A stretch of DNA of 64,000 bases from Haliclona indistincta (lineage: Eukaryota > Porifera > Demospongiae > Haplosclerida > Chalinidae), in the NCBI GenBank assembly GCA_964017065.1, contig OZ024789.1, positions 12,705,823-12,769,822 of the forward strand, in the 5' to 3' direction. This document shows positions 46,759-58,795 of this stretch, piece after piece. The notes beneath the pieces are model-generated. The model saw only the letters and a program-made list of their open reading frames with translations. It was not told the origin of the DNA and did no database searches. Position numbers and translations under genes: made by a program. The stretch's first letter is position 1. Each line of letters starts with the position of its first letter.

Positions 46759-49628
46759 ATTGTTACTAACCGTGTTTGTCATGTTTCTCATCTCTCTCAT
46801 CAATATTGGTCTCATGCTGCTGTGAACACCACAACACATCAACCACTGTCACCAACCACACACACCTGCTTCACCTGATCCTGCACTAGTTGGGCGTGGC
46901 CCGACCTCAGCCTTAACGGGAGGTCGGGTGTCACGCGTTCACCTTATTCGTTCTACTGCACGATTTGGTGCAGCACCAATCAGATTGCAGTATTTCAATA
47001 GTTTCTACAAGACATGTTCACCGCACTACATTATACATGCACTTTAACAAGAGTACCTGCCTACTACATCATATCCATGACAACACTAACAATCGTAATG
47101 GCTACTAGTACTGGTGATGAGAGAGAGTGTGTGATTCGTGCTGGTAGAGACCTAGGCTATGCTTCTATGAAGGACCGCCTTAACACTTCAACCACGCTTG
47201 AACTCTACTTCAGCTGCACTTAGCTTAATGATAATCATTGTTGTTTTAATAATAATCATGACAATAATGGTACAAGTAACATACAAGCCCTCAGGACAAC
47301 TTTTGTGAACGCGTGACACCCGACCTCCCGTTAAGGCTGAGGTCGGGCCACGCCCAACTAATCCTGCACCTGGAGTCTGAGCACTCTAACCTCCTCCTCC
47401 ACCTCTCTGATCCTCCTCTGACGAGACTTTATTGTTTGCTCACTCTTCTGTAGCTAATGAAGGAAACAGCTCACTCACTACACACTCTACATTATTGACT
47501 GTATCTAGATCTGACCAATGGTCACACTAACCTGTTGCTGTAGCTGTCTATGCTCAGTGTCTAGTTCTATCAGTCTCATCCTGTCTCTAGCCTCTTGTAC
47601 AGGTACTGGTCCCTTTATCCTGGCCTCTCTCAGTCTCTTCTGGTACTCTGTGTTGTTGCTCAGTGTCTCTCTCTCCATCACTCTCTCCACACACCACTGC
47701 CCACTAGTGTCCTGGACTGTATGGAGGAGATGAGCTGTTATGTGCAGTCCACCACTGTCAGTGTGTGCATCAGCTGCTGTAGCTACTGCTGATTACTGCA
47801 TGGACACACACTGTGCTCACTTAGCTCTATAATACTAGTGCCAGCCTTGTGCGCCAATCCTCCAAACACTAGTATCCAGACACAGTGGGCTCCTAGATGC
47901 AACACTGACACTGAGTGCCAGTATCGTCGTGTCACTGAATCAGGTAGTGATGGTAGCTATAGAACACAATAAAACAACACATTATATGAACCATACAATA
48001 CTACATGACATGTACAGTATCTCATTATAATAGAATCAAATTATAAAGTTCTCAAGTCAAGTGGAACTATTCCTCACACACATCAAACCACAACCAAGTT
48101 AATTAGTTATAACTAAGTTAATAACCAATAATAAGTAATAACAACAAGAAAGCAGTTAATTAGTCTATTGTACAGTTCATCATTCTGTGAAATGTCATGA
48201 TCATCTTGTTAGTAGACAATGTGTGAGCACATTCACAATGTGCAGGTTGTAACTAAATTCATGTGAAATACCTTGATCCATTGGTTAGTATCATATAACC
48301 ACATATCACTCAGTGTAGAACCACCATCTCCTCCACTCATCACAAACACAGGACCAGTAATGTGTGATGCAGCATGGGCATTTCTCCCCTCAGGCCATTG
48401 GACAGACTGACTAACTGGTTTCTTGATCTTGCTCCAGTTCTGAGAAGACAAAGATATCATAGACTCCTAGAAATATCACAGGCTATAGACTAATGCAATA
48501 TGCTTGATACACTGATGTTGTGCAAGATTGGAGCAATGAATACTCAAATGATGATATGTATGAAGAATGTATTATAATGATTGTGTGTATCAGTGATTAT
48601 GAGATCAATATGATGTGATCAGATCACACAAGAGTGAATCAGTGCTATACTATTCATACAGTGACTACAGCACTCACCACAGAATGTCTCTCCAGATCTA
48701 CAATATACAAATCATCAGAGCAGCTGCTTGATGGAGTGAGACCACCAAACATAGCAGCCCTCTTCCCTTCCACTGTTGTTAGTGTGAACCAATAACATGG
48801 AGGAGGAGCTTGTCCTGTGACTACTGGTGAGCTCCACCCATCATCTGGAGGACAATAACAACTCATTAGTTATAACACATAAACAGTAACTTTGAGACAA
48901 CATGTATTATCATCTCTCTCATTATGAGAGATGGGTCTATGAACGAGGCTACTCACTATACTATAAGAGGACTATACTGAGACAACACAGTATCACTCAC
49001 TTGTGGACAGAGAGAAAATGTGTTGTTCATTGGTACATACATTACCATACACTTTTTGATACTGTGCTCCATGTTGTGGTGATGATGGGACAGCAGGACC
49101 CCGCCCTCCCACCACATACAAGAGGTCCTCCTCTCCATCAGTGAAGTGCACCATTCCACACCTGTACTTCTGCATTGGTGACCCATCTTCTGTTGTTGAG
49201 GGAGCCAACATCCTCCATTGCAGGGTGGAGGTGCTCAGTGTGTGAACACTGTTGTGGTAGCAGCCACTGTGACCACAGTAACCACCGAAATAGTGCAGCT
49301 TATTCCTGACAGCAACACAGGAATAGCCCCACACTCCCAGTGGAGGTGTTCCACTAGTGGTGCGCTGCTCCCAGCAACCAGAGTTCACGTCGAACACCTC
49401 CACACTGGAGAAAAACTGACGCTTCTCAGCGCTATCGTGCACCTTAGGCTTTCCATCCTGGTATCCGCCCCACAGGTAAAGATGATCGCCAGCAACAGCT
49501 GTGCCGTGTTCATCACGACCAGCGGGTTCCCTCCATCCATCCACTGTGAGGAGTAACAATCAGTCACTGTTTGAACACCTGAAACAACTCATGAACTCAC
49601 CTTCTCGCTGCTGCTGAGGAGCGGACAT
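42994..49628 (-). CDS. Kelch / coiled-coil / ZU5 / UPA-like / Death-domain protein, copy B
   Basis: The most complete copy. Start at 49628 (MSAPQQQRE, exon 49601-49628). Kelch exons 49001-49543, 48678-48844, 48272-48439 and about 47821-47933 give six GG-type blades (LYLWGG, LHYFGG, LYVVGG, AAMFGG, FVMSGG, ILVFGG), hence a probable six-bladed propeller. Coiled-coil exons: 47532-47773, 47361-47453 plus 46866-46886 (one exon split by a MITE), 46771-46819, 46560-46622, 45963-46175, 45853-45909, 45650-45799, 45525-45602, 45409-45458. The ZU5 exon is 44802-45358, UPA-like exons 43832-43981 and 43597-43765, the TPAAVPQ linker 43328-43524, and the Death domain 42991-43271. The 48439-47821 junction is not resolved in phase. 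ZU5-UPA-Death forms an autoinhibitory signalling module in UNC5 and PIDD; a kelch sensor in front suggests a cytosolic scaffold or receptor (inference). Not RAG2: the only kelch likeness is generic. The MITE places a TAG in the exon unless splicing avoids it. Confidence 0.82.
43335..43524 (-). repeat. Coding 21-bp minisatellite in copy B
   Basis: About nine units encoding TPAAVPQ on the minus strand, here on a separate exon from the Death domain, whereas in copies A and C both are in one exon. Confidence 0.92.
44000..44720. mobile_element. Insertion of family 'GCCTCGGTGG', copy 2, in an intron
   Basis: Starts with hairpin GCACCTAAGGTGC (about 43998-44010), then ATGCCTCGGTGG (44012), and ends CCGCCCACCGAGGCAT at 44720. 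The interior shares TCAGCGTGC, CCGAGATAAT and GACAGACTGACTGACA-type motifs with 39772-40346. The equivalent intron of copy C (63367-63453) lacks it. Confidence 0.75.
46176..46510. repeat. GA/GGGA polypurine tract in an intron
   Basis: Complement of the tract at 1-281, in the same intron of the paralogue. Contains an internal near-duplicate of about 130 bp. Confidence 0.9.
46887..47360. mobile_element. 474-bp MITE with 9-bp target duplication inside a coding exon
   Basis: Inverted ends of about 55 bp start TAGTTGGGCGTGGCCCGACC on both strands. ATCCTGCAC is duplicated exactly (46878-46886 and 47361-47369). Removing element and duplication restores a continuous coiled-coil exon (LRLQVQDQVKQ, then GTGTGT donor) of the kelch/ZU5 gene. 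A 9-bp duplication and long inverted ends suit a Mutator-like (MULE) MITE. It holds a 69-codon open frame (47014-47223) with no recognised similarity. Confidence 0.93.
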
Positions 49629-49762
49629 GATGGAGGAGGAAGAAAGTGACCGAAATCTTGAGAGCGAGCTTGAGAGCTCTGTTAGCTGCGTGGGAGCTCG
49701 CGTGGGAGTGATTAAATATTAGCCACACCTTTCCTTTGATGCGCTTCTAATAGAATACCAGC
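49629..49762. promoter_or_regulatory. Short divergent intergenic region (putative bidirectional promoter)
   Basis: Only 134 bp separate the start of the kelch/ZU5/Death gene (-, 49628) from the ANKLE2-like start (+, 49763). It contains TTAAATATTAGCC and a TTAGCCACACCTTTCCTTTG segment that is conserved upstream of ANKLE2 copy A (12000-12040). A shared promoter is inferred from spacing and conservation. Confidence 0.55.
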
Positions 49763-50212
49763 ATGGCGGACACGTTGGAAGAGCTCAGTGATGCTGGACT
49801 ACGGGAGCTACTCACTGACTATACTCCATCACTCAGCCGGTGACTCCCTCTACCCGCAGTCTACTCATTAGGAAGCTGAGACGACAGATGAGTGCAGAGC
49901 CGCGTCAAGACGACACTGCCCGCACGACACTAGCTAGTCCAGTAGCTGCAGCTCAGCTAGCTCGACCAGAGGATGGTACAGGTGTACTAATAGACGGCAC
50001 TACCAGTTCTCCCTACTATGGCTCTAAAGCAGAGGCGCTGGTAGCTGTAAAGAGTCTTCCACCAGGAGTACGTTTCACCATATATAGTGGAGTCTGCACC
50101 AGCTGCCAGCCTGACACTGGTAGAGCTGACTGGGTTTACCTTGCAAACACACGAGGAACAGTCTGAAATCACGACTGATGCAGCAACGATATCCGAAAAA
50201 GCTAACAGGTAA
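49763..50212 (+). pseudogene. ANKLE2: ANKLE2-like 5' exon, frameshifted copy B
   Basis: Begins MADTLEELSDAGLRELLTDY, the LEM domain, then carries a 2-bp insertion relative to copy A (near 49819), which breaks the frame. It continues in another frame through TPSTRSLLIRKLRRQMSAEP to LPPGVRFTI and shows further small indels at about 50083-50130. It ends at GCTAACAG|GTAACAG, where copy A continues in coding sequence. It lacks the MITE of copy A and so preserves the empty site. Downstream are GRP94 remnants rather than the ankyrin part. Confidence 0.8.
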
Positions 50213-50290
50213 CAGATAGGTTAGCACTTGATGGATCACTCACTCACTAACCCACTCTATCATTCATTCATCTCTCTCTGTTTGTTCTCA

Positions 50291-50420
50291 GATGGTGAAA
50301 CATGATCTTGGTACAATCACTAAATTCAGTAAAAGTGAGTTCATAGAAAACTGCAAAGTTCATCTTGATCGGTGGCAAGCGATCTGATAGGTCAATTCAA
50401 TGTCAGCTTCTACTAATGAT
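50291..50420 (+). pseudogene. HSP90B1: Degenerate copy of the GRP94 ATPase-domain exon
   Basis: Follows a TTCTCAG acceptor and resembles exon 51724-51876 or 9054-9206: GATCTTGGTACAATCACTAA, GTGGCAAGCGATCTGATAGG and GTCAATTCAATGT. It has many substitutions and stops. It lies upstream of the signal-peptide exon, so it is out of order for a functional gene. Confidence 0.65.
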
Positions 50421-51603
50421 TCTGTGCTCACTATCTCCTGCTGGGGCTCCTAGCAGTGCTACTGTGCGCAGGTATAAAGAAACAGCTTATTGCTGGAAAA
50501 ACATGAACTGCACGTTAAGGGCTGATGGAGCTTGCTTTGACTGGGGATTTTGTGACACTGTGTGTCGCCATTTTGAATTATTGAAATGTGTTGATATTTT
50601 CATGGTTTGTGCGCTTTTTCTTTATGCAGGTTGTAGAGCAGAGGAGGAAGTGGAAGATGTGGAGCCTCCCAAGGCAGACCCTGACCTAGGAGCAAGCAGA
50701 GAAGCTGTGAGAACAGATGCAGAGGCCGTACAAAGGTACCAACCGACCAATCAGATTACACATTTAAGCAAACTGACGAATCACGTTGCTTCCATTTTGT
50801 TTAAAATCAGAGAAGAGGAGGCGATCAAGTTGGACGGACTGAGCATGGCGGAGATGAAGGAACTAAGAGACAAGGCAGAGAAATTCACATTCCAAGCTGA
50901 AGTGAACCGTATGATGAAACTCATCATTAACTCACTCTATCGTAACAAGGAGGTGAGCTGGTGGTGGGTGTGGTCACCACGCCTATCATATGTGTCTCTT
51001 TCTTAGATTTTCTTGCGTGAGATGATTTCCAATGCTTCAGATGCTCTGGACAAGATTAGATTTCTCTCTCTCACTGACAAAGCAGCTCTTAGCACCACCG
51101 ATGAGCTGTCTGTGAAGATAAAGGTTTGTGAGTGAGTAAGTCTTGTACTAGGGATTGGCTGTGTCTCATCACTGACCACTAGAGGTTCAGATGGGCCTGC
51201 CGTGAGAGGCATAGTCAGTGCTCCTGTGAGCTGCAGCTAGACTCCATTGCTTGTGTGTTAGTGCACTAGGTATCTCCACCCAGAGCTCATGTGGTCTCTG
51301 TGGATGATCGTCACATCAGTGCTATATTAGTACGGCATGTCTCAGGCATAGTTGGTCACTGACTAGCATATTGTGCTCCTTGACCTGGATACAGCTGCTA
51401 CATGTTGAAAATACTTTAGAATCCCACAGATCATAGCCCTACACATTTCTTTGAAACTGGTTGAAACTGAAAGCCTAATATTATCATGTGTTTTGCAATT
51501 ATTGTGTTTTTTCTTGGTTTATATCCTGTCTGTCTGTCTTCACAATAGGCTGACAAGGAAACAAGATCTATTCATGTCACAGACACTGGAATAGGTTAAT
51601 ACT

Positions 51604-51632
51604 CACACACACACACACACACACACACAAAT

Positions 51633-51671
<39 letters not shown>

Positions 51672-51693
51672 TTAACACACACACACACACACA
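51604..51693. repeat. (AC)n microsatellite in a GRP94 intron
   Basis: Three AC runs separated by AAATT. Confidence 0.95.
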
Positions 51694-52500
51694 CTATAAC
51701 TTTCATTCATCTTTCTTTCAAAGGAATGACTAAACGAGATCTTGAGCAGAATCTTGGTACAATCGCTAAATCTGGTACAACAGAGTTCATGGAGAAGCTA
51801 CAACAAGCTTCATCACAATCGGCGGCAAGCGATCTGATTGGTCAATTCGGTGTTGGTTTCTAATCTTCATTCCTTGGTAAGAAAAAAGTGTAATTATTGT
51901 CTTAATTTCTTTCATCTCTTTGTGTCTAGTTGCTGATCGTGTACATCTAAACACAATGATGATGAACAGCATATTTGGGAGTCAGATTCTGCTTCATTTT
52001 CGATCGTGAAGGATCCTCGTGGCAACACACTCAAGCGTGGAACCACCATCTCTATCTTCTTGAAGGAGGAGGCACAAGAGTTCATGGAAGAGGAGAAACT
52101 GAAGGAGCTGGTCAGCAAGTACAGTCAGTTCATCAACTTCCCTATCTACCTCTGGGATAGCAAGGTGGGTGGAGCTAATACTATGAACTCACTTCCATAC
52201 ACATGTTATACTATGTCATTAGACTGAGACAGTAGAGGAGCCAGTCGATGAGGAAGAAGCTAAGGAAGACAAACCAGAGGAAGCTAAGGAGGACAAGGAT
52301 AGTGATGATGACGCTACTGTAGAGGAGGAGAAAGAGGACAAACCCAAAACAAAGAAGGTGTGGCTAGTTATTAGTAGTTAGTAGTGGTTTCAATGATCAC
52401 ATTGTAGGTTGAGAAGACAACATGGGACTGGGTACTCATGAATGATACTAAACCACTCTGGCTGAGATCGTGAGTCACTCACCCACCTGCCCACCTGGCC

Positions 52501-52710
<210 letters not shown>

Positions 52711-53426
52711 TATAGACCAAAAGAGGTTACTGAGGAGGAATATTCCAAATTATTTTTACAAATCATTCTCAAAGGTACACTAGACCTGTGCTAACATTGC
52801 TTGTGTATTCATCTCTGCTGATCCAGGACTCACAAACCCCACTAGCTAAGATCCATTTCACAGCTGAAGGAGAGGTGACATTCAGAGCCATCCTCTTCGT
52901 ACCAACAGTAAGTAACTCCCATCATCACTACTGTCACACCATCTCCATCACAGACCACACCTCATGACATGTTCAACAACTACGCTAAATCATCGGACAA
53001 GATCAAGATGTACGTCAGACGTGTGTTCATCACAGACGATTTCGAGGATCTTATGCCACGATACCTTGGATTCATTCGTGGAGTGGTCAGTACCAAATTT
53101 TTTATTCACCAGAATTTTACAAAAATAAGTTGTTGATTTCAAATTTTTGAATGATTACCAATTGAAATTTTATGATCGCCCATTTCAATTTTTGTATGTA
53201 GTCAAATTTTATGTTCATTGTCCTAATTTTTGATAGGTCGATTCTGATGATCTCCCACTAAATGTCTCTCGTGAGACACTCCAGCAACACAAGCTGTTGA
53301 AAGTGGTGAAGAAGAAGCTGGTAAGGAAAGCCCTGGACATGATGAAGAAAATGGACAAAGAGACTTATGACAAGTTCTGGAAGGTAAGAAACAAACCATC
53401 TCTCTTCATTAAACTCTCTCTCTTCT

Positions 53427-53513
<87 letters not shown>

Positions 53514-54241
53514 TCTCAGGAGTTCAGCACTAATCTGAAGCTTGGTGTAGTTGAGGATTTCACTAACAAGAGTCGTATTGCTAAGCTGCTTCGATTCCAG
53601 TCCTCTAATGATCCAGAATCACTCACATCACTGGACGAGTACATTGAGAGAATGAAGGAAAAACAAGAACACATCTACTTCATGTCTGCTACCAGCAGGA
53701 AAGAGGTGGGTGTGGTCATGACGTCATCACTACCAGTAGGAAAGAATTTTAGTAGAGTGAGCTGATCAAAAGTTACTACATTCAAAAATGTTAGTGATGA
53801 AAATATTTAAAGAAACTAGTAATTTTGAAATAGAGCAAAATACTTGTGTTCAGTATTGTACATGTAGTGTGTTCAGATACATGTAATATTAACCCTCTAT
53901 CAGTATACGGTACCATAAACATAGAAAAGCTTTGACATTAATTTTTTGTCCAAAATGTTTCGTGTTTCAAGTTTGATCATGTCCAAATAATCAACCTGAG
54001 ACTACACTCCCTCTCACAATCTGAAACCATATTCAATATGCCCTTTTAGAAATAGTGGTCACTACCTGTACGAGGTGAAATCATGATTCTATCATAGCCT
54101 GTTAGTGTATCAGTGGTTCAATATGTGACCAGTACCAAGGCTGACTATAGCATGTTTGCACTGAGCCTCTGAGAAGAAGGAAATGTGAGCATTCAGTGTG
54201 TGGTGGGTGTGGTTGAAATACTCTACTTCTTTTTGTTGCAG

Positions 54242-54500
54242 ATTTCTGTACAAACTGAACTGGTTGTTGAGTTAGCCGACAAGTAGGCGGGGCTACCACT
54301 AATCTAGCTGCACTGAGAGCTCGTGATGTGCTCAGACTAGAGGCATGGCTGTGCCTGTATGGGAACAATCTATCGGAGGAGACCACTCCCATTGAGGCGG
54401 GGCTAGCATGGTGCATTAGTGAGTGTCAATGGATCTCAGTATGCTTGTTGTGTGTTAGGTAAGAGAAGGGAGCAATGTCCAGTACTGTCACAACCTGTCC
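54242..54500 (+). pseudogene. AMT: Aminomethyltransferase fragment, second copy
   Basis: Near-identical to 16242-16500: exon 54242-54418 with [12 protein letters not shown] and [20 protein letters not shown], and a partial exon from 54459. The same frame break at GACAAGTAGGCGG is present, so both copies descend from an already broken fragment or share an unusual splice. Confidence 0.75.
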
Positions 54501-54556
54501 TAGGACATCCTAAGGATGCTCTAAAATATAGGTATCCTTAGGTTTGACCTGGTCTG

Positions 54557-54930
54557 TGTACTAAGTATCCCGGGAGTCCCAGGATTGTCCTCAGTATCCC
54601 ATGTACATAGAGGGGTTAAATCCCATGTACTAAGTATCCCGGGAGTCCCAGGATTGTCCTCAGTATCCCATGTACATAGAGGGGTTAAATCCCATGTACT
54701 AAGTATCCCGTGAGTCCCAGGATTGTCCTCAGTATCCCATGTACATAGAGGGGGTTAAATCCCATGTACTAAGTATCCCGTGAGTCCCAGGATTGTCCTC
54801 AGTATCCCGTGTACATAGAGGGGTTAAATCCCATGTACTAAGTATCCCGGGAGTCCCAGGATTGCCCTCAGTATCCCGTGTACATAGAGGGGTTAAATCC
54901 CATGTACTAAGTATCCCGGGAGTCGGAGGA
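54557..54930 (+). repeat. 69-bp minisatellite array 3
   Basis: About five and a half units of the 69-bp family, much shorter than the arrays at 16551 and 21564, at the equivalent position downstream of AMT. Confidence 0.95.
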
Positions 54931-54944
54931 TTGTCCCATAATAC

Positions 54945-55012
54945 CCTCACTGACACACCCACTCAAGGGTGGTATGATACACTCACTGACACACCCACTC
55001 AAGGGTGGTATG
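54945..55012 (+). repeat. 36-bp minisatellite, left part (target of the RAG1-like element)
   Basis: Two units of GATACACTCACTGACACACC plus CACTCAAGGGTGGTAT. The array resumes at 59218 after the inserted element. Confidence 0.93.
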
Positions 55013-55463
55013 CACGGGTGTTTCTATCAATTATTACTATGTACACTTACTGACGTCACAAAACGCACGTGATGAACTTAGCAACCGCATAGCAACGTAC
55101 TGTTTAGTCACGCTATTCTCACCTGATGAGTTGCCCCTTGGTGATATTGAAAAACTAGCCTCATGGCCAGCAAGATCGTGTTACGAGCTTTACAATGATA
55201 TAAGCCTCAACCATCTTCTGCGCTAATTTTTTGCGTGAATCACTCCTTTGAAAAAGAAATATGAACCACTGTCTTCTCTTTGCTAAAGTTTTTGCAAGCC
55301 AGACGTTCAGTCAGGGTGAAAGAATAGGTCTTCTGGAAGTTGTAGCGACGGCATCATCTAGTGAAGTATTTTTTAAAGGAACTTTTGAAACGGGTAAGCG
55401 ATCACTATTATTTTAATCATGTGTATTCTGTACGGACAAGTGTAGTTTGTGCGTGAGTAAGTA

Positions 55464-58400
55464 TTAGTTCTTCTTGTACCGTTTTGGAGACGGCTGCCTA
55501 TCTATATTGTCAGGGCAAACTTCCCTGAAGTGTTCCCTCATTGTAGCCATTAGTCTCTGTACGTCGTTGGGCATGTTCCCATAAGCCCGGCTCAAGTGAT
55601 TGAACCGAGCATGGATGCTTTCAGCACCTTGCTCCCCCATCATGCCCAGTCCTACTCTCCATTTCTGGATGAATTCTACTACATGGTCCTCCAGCATGTG
55701 TAGTTTTGGTGTTATTGTAGCTGTCGGAAATGTAGCTCTATAATAACTCAAGAACTCATCAATTCTGTTTTCTGTGGACACAATAGTAATTGATGTTACT
55801 TTCATTTTTGCAGTGCTGCACTTACGTAGGTCTGTCACTTCCACCTCTGTAAAATGCCTGCTACTATTCAATCGTTGGTGACAATTAGAGAACAGCAACA
55901 GGGCTTTGCTATGCCTATTGGCAACTTGCTGTGCCTTATCCTCCAGCTCAGGGCATCTATCTGAGGCAACCTGAGGGATCGCTCCTGCTATTCTGTCAAT
56001 GTTGACAGACTGGAAGCAGGTTAGAGATGCATGCATGTCACCAAGATGCATACCTTGAGGCATTTGTGAGCATGATTCCCCGTAAAGGTCCCACCATAGT
56101 AGGCTTCACGATGTACATGCATGGATGACAACGTTTTGTCCAGACATCTGAGGAACGGTCCGTCCTCAAGTAGAAAGACTTTTTTAAGTTCTTCGGTTGT
56201 TTTCCCAATTCTTGTTTCCTTTTGACAACATAATAGTAACAGATTCATATCGTCATGATTATGCAACTTACAAGCTCTCTCAGTCTTTGGTTTGCACTAA
56301 CAGCTTCACTACAAACAGCTTGTATGTTGACCTGGTTATTGCCGCTGTCTTGCTGAATTGCAAGATTTGCCAAGATGTTTTTCAACAGCTGTACAAACTC
56401 GGACAGGTCATTTAAGTTGTTCTTGTCGTCACATAGCTGATGTACTAATTGGCTGTATTTTTTGAAAGACTCTCTGTCCGCTTCATCAACTGATGACATC
56501 CTGGCTAGCTCTAGATCAAGGATGTGACAATCTTCTTCTAGTAAGCTCCACAGGCGGAAAAAAATTCCGAGTGTGATGTGCAAGCCTGGTGGACTGACCT
56601 AAGAATCAAATTTTAAATGTGTTTTCTAACTTTGCTTTTCATTAACCTGTGTGAGAGGAACATCGAGCATGTAAGGCCGGATTACATTGTTGTAGTTCTT
56701 GGCCTGCTTAGTGTCTCCCTTGCCCTTTGTTGCAAACTGCAAGTGGTCTGCTTGAAGTGTGTCTAGGCTACGTGAAGCAGTGTTGTCACTGAAGCGTTCT
56801 CGCCGAGAGATCTTCATTTTGTCATTGACAATATGACACCAAAGACAGCAATGACGACCTGATGATGTAGTAGTGTATAAATTCTATACAAGCAATTTTA
56901 CTGTTTAGGCATACCGGAAGCACCTGAGATACCGTACAGGTTGCAGAGTAACTCATAGTCCCCAAACATGAAGACACGGATCTTTTTGTCTCTGTAAATT
57001 AAACTATGATTTTTTTTGATTATAGTGAAAGATTATTACCTCCACTGTGTCTGTTGCAGTGTTGTGACCTGTGCTCTGAAGCGCTCAAGTGCTACTGTCA
57101 GATTTGCAGGTGAGTCTTTCGCTTCGAAGAGACAGAAAACACATGTGTTCTGGACCGAATTAGGGGCAGGGACGTTAACCAACTGGAAGGACATCTTGAA
57201 TGACTTTCCCCCCTTGTCACCGCCAATCTTAATCCATATCTCACTTTGTGGAATGCCTTCAGGCCATGTGAGTTTGTTCAAACTATAAGTGAGCAACATA
57301 ATCCTTTGTTTTACATGTTGTGTATGTTGATACCTATCATTCTGGTCTAAAATCTGTAGTGCCTTTGCAACAAGATCTGGGGTGTACACTAGTGGAGCTG
57401 GTCGCAAGTCAATACCATTCTTCAGCTGAAAGGAAAAAGGAACTGACTCTCCAGCAAGGTTATCTCCTATCTGTTCTGCCGACAGCTTTCTCATCTGCTT
57501 TTCACTCGCTATCTCTATTCCCCATGCCTTCATCCATCTGTTATGTAGTACATAGACTGTTTGCATAATGGACATTATAGTTTTCTTACCTCCTCATCAC
57601 TCTCATCTTATTCCAGGGTACTACTAGATCAGCCTTCATAGCAAGGGCATCTTGTGGTGTGATTGGCACCTTAAAGTCTGTGCTCTCAAGTAGACTTTGT
57701 CGTTGCTCTTTAGAGATGACAGAGAACTCATCCTGGAGCTGTGACGACGTTGCCTGTGGGCTTCCTCCACTCACTGTCTGTCTCACCAAGGCAAGTTGGT
57801 TTGACCTACCACGGATAGTTTTGAGACTAGCGTCAGATGAGCTGACACGAGAACTACTAATTTTTAGTAGTTTCAATGGCTATTGTAATAATGATAAGAT
57901 CATGTGAGTATCTTTTTTTAGATTTTACCTGGCCAGCTGTTGGTAGCTTGACAATCTGGTCAGTAGCTGCAGATGAATTCATCAAGCGTTTGAGTATGTT
58001 TGTAGCTGCTTTTTGCTCGATTGATGTTGGAGGAGCTGATAGTGGGCGAGATATGATCTGTGCAGCTGTTATTTGTGATGGTGAGTGTAGCCCAATGTTC
58101 ATGCAACCTGATTCCAGATGTGTTTTTAGGGCCCTCAACTCAACTACCTCTGTGCATGATGGTTTGTCACACTTGACAAGGAGTGAGCCGAGAACCTTCA
58201 AAACAACATCTGGAACCGGTGCAAATGCTGACTGCTGATGGACATCTGAGCATGATTGGCATACCATCTTGGGAGTAATGCACTCAGCACACACCAGTTT
58301 ACGGCATGGTGTCTCTAATGGCCTATCTACGATGCAACTACAGACTGTACACAAAAAGTCTTCTAGCTGCAAAACTGGTGGTGGAAGGAATCGTGAGGGT

Positions 58401-58795
58401 GTGAGTGGCTCAAACCCTCGCCAGCTGTCAGGAGCAGTTCTAATGGTTTGAGTGTTCTCCAAGCTTGGTCTTCCTCGGTTTTTTTGACCTTTTCTTGGTC
58501 TTCCTCCTCGTTGTTGTGAGGAGAAGAGATGGCATATTGAGCAGTCGTGTTCGGTGTGTGCTGTCCACTGCTGGACTACTAGAGAGCTTCTCGTCCCTTT
58601 GCTAAGAGAGTACTGCTTAGCCTTGGTACAGCAGTTGTGGCAAACATTGGGCGGGTGAATTCCTTGCTGGTCTCTAGTGATGTCCAGTCCAAGGCCCTCT
58701 AGTAGTGTGTCTCTAACCTCACTGCAAGGTTTGTGCGCTCCTTTGATCTTTACAGCACATACTCTACAGTGCCGATCCAGCTGGTTGTGGTCCAT
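55464..58795 (-). CDS. RAG1-like transposase (N-terminal zinc region, RING-like, DDE core)
   Basis: Exons: 57929-58795, 57590-57879, about 57339-57562, 57040-57287, 56915-56991, 56647-56858, 56272-56598, 56054-56218, 55826-56011 and 55464-55771. Start MDHNQLDRHCRVC at 58795. N-terminal zinc pairs C10/C13, C52/C55 (IHPPNVCHNC) and C85/C88 (HTEHDCSIC) match the RAG1 N-terminal pattern. AT-hook-like GGRPRKGQKNRGRP is at 97-110, a RING-like domain at 149-182 (CTVC...LETPC..LVCAEC...CQSC) and a zinc-finger stretch at 209-231. The core has a first acidic Asp (IGGDKGGKSFKMSF), a second (FGDYELL), zinc CxxC (HCCLWC), LHMLEDH (HxxxxH, spacing as RAG1 His937/His942) and a Glu in GEQGAESIHARF aligned with RAG1 Glu962. 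Odd: the RING histidine is replaced (RKLVC for KHVFC). Two introns (51 and 54 bp) are frame-neutral. The junction of the second and third exons does not phase cleanly, so a frameshift there is possible. Likely role: cut-and-paste transposition of its own element. Confidence 0.85.

Noticed and set aside
47014..47223. 69-codon frame inside the 9-bp-duplication MITE as a gene
   Set aside because: Internal to a non-autonomous element with no recognisable motif; likely chance.
48272..49543. Kelch repeats near a RAG1-like element as a possible RAG2 partner
   Set aside because: The kelch exons splice into a coiled-coil/ZU5/Death protein, lie outside the element boundaries (55013-59217), and show only generic GG kelch motifs with no PHD finger.
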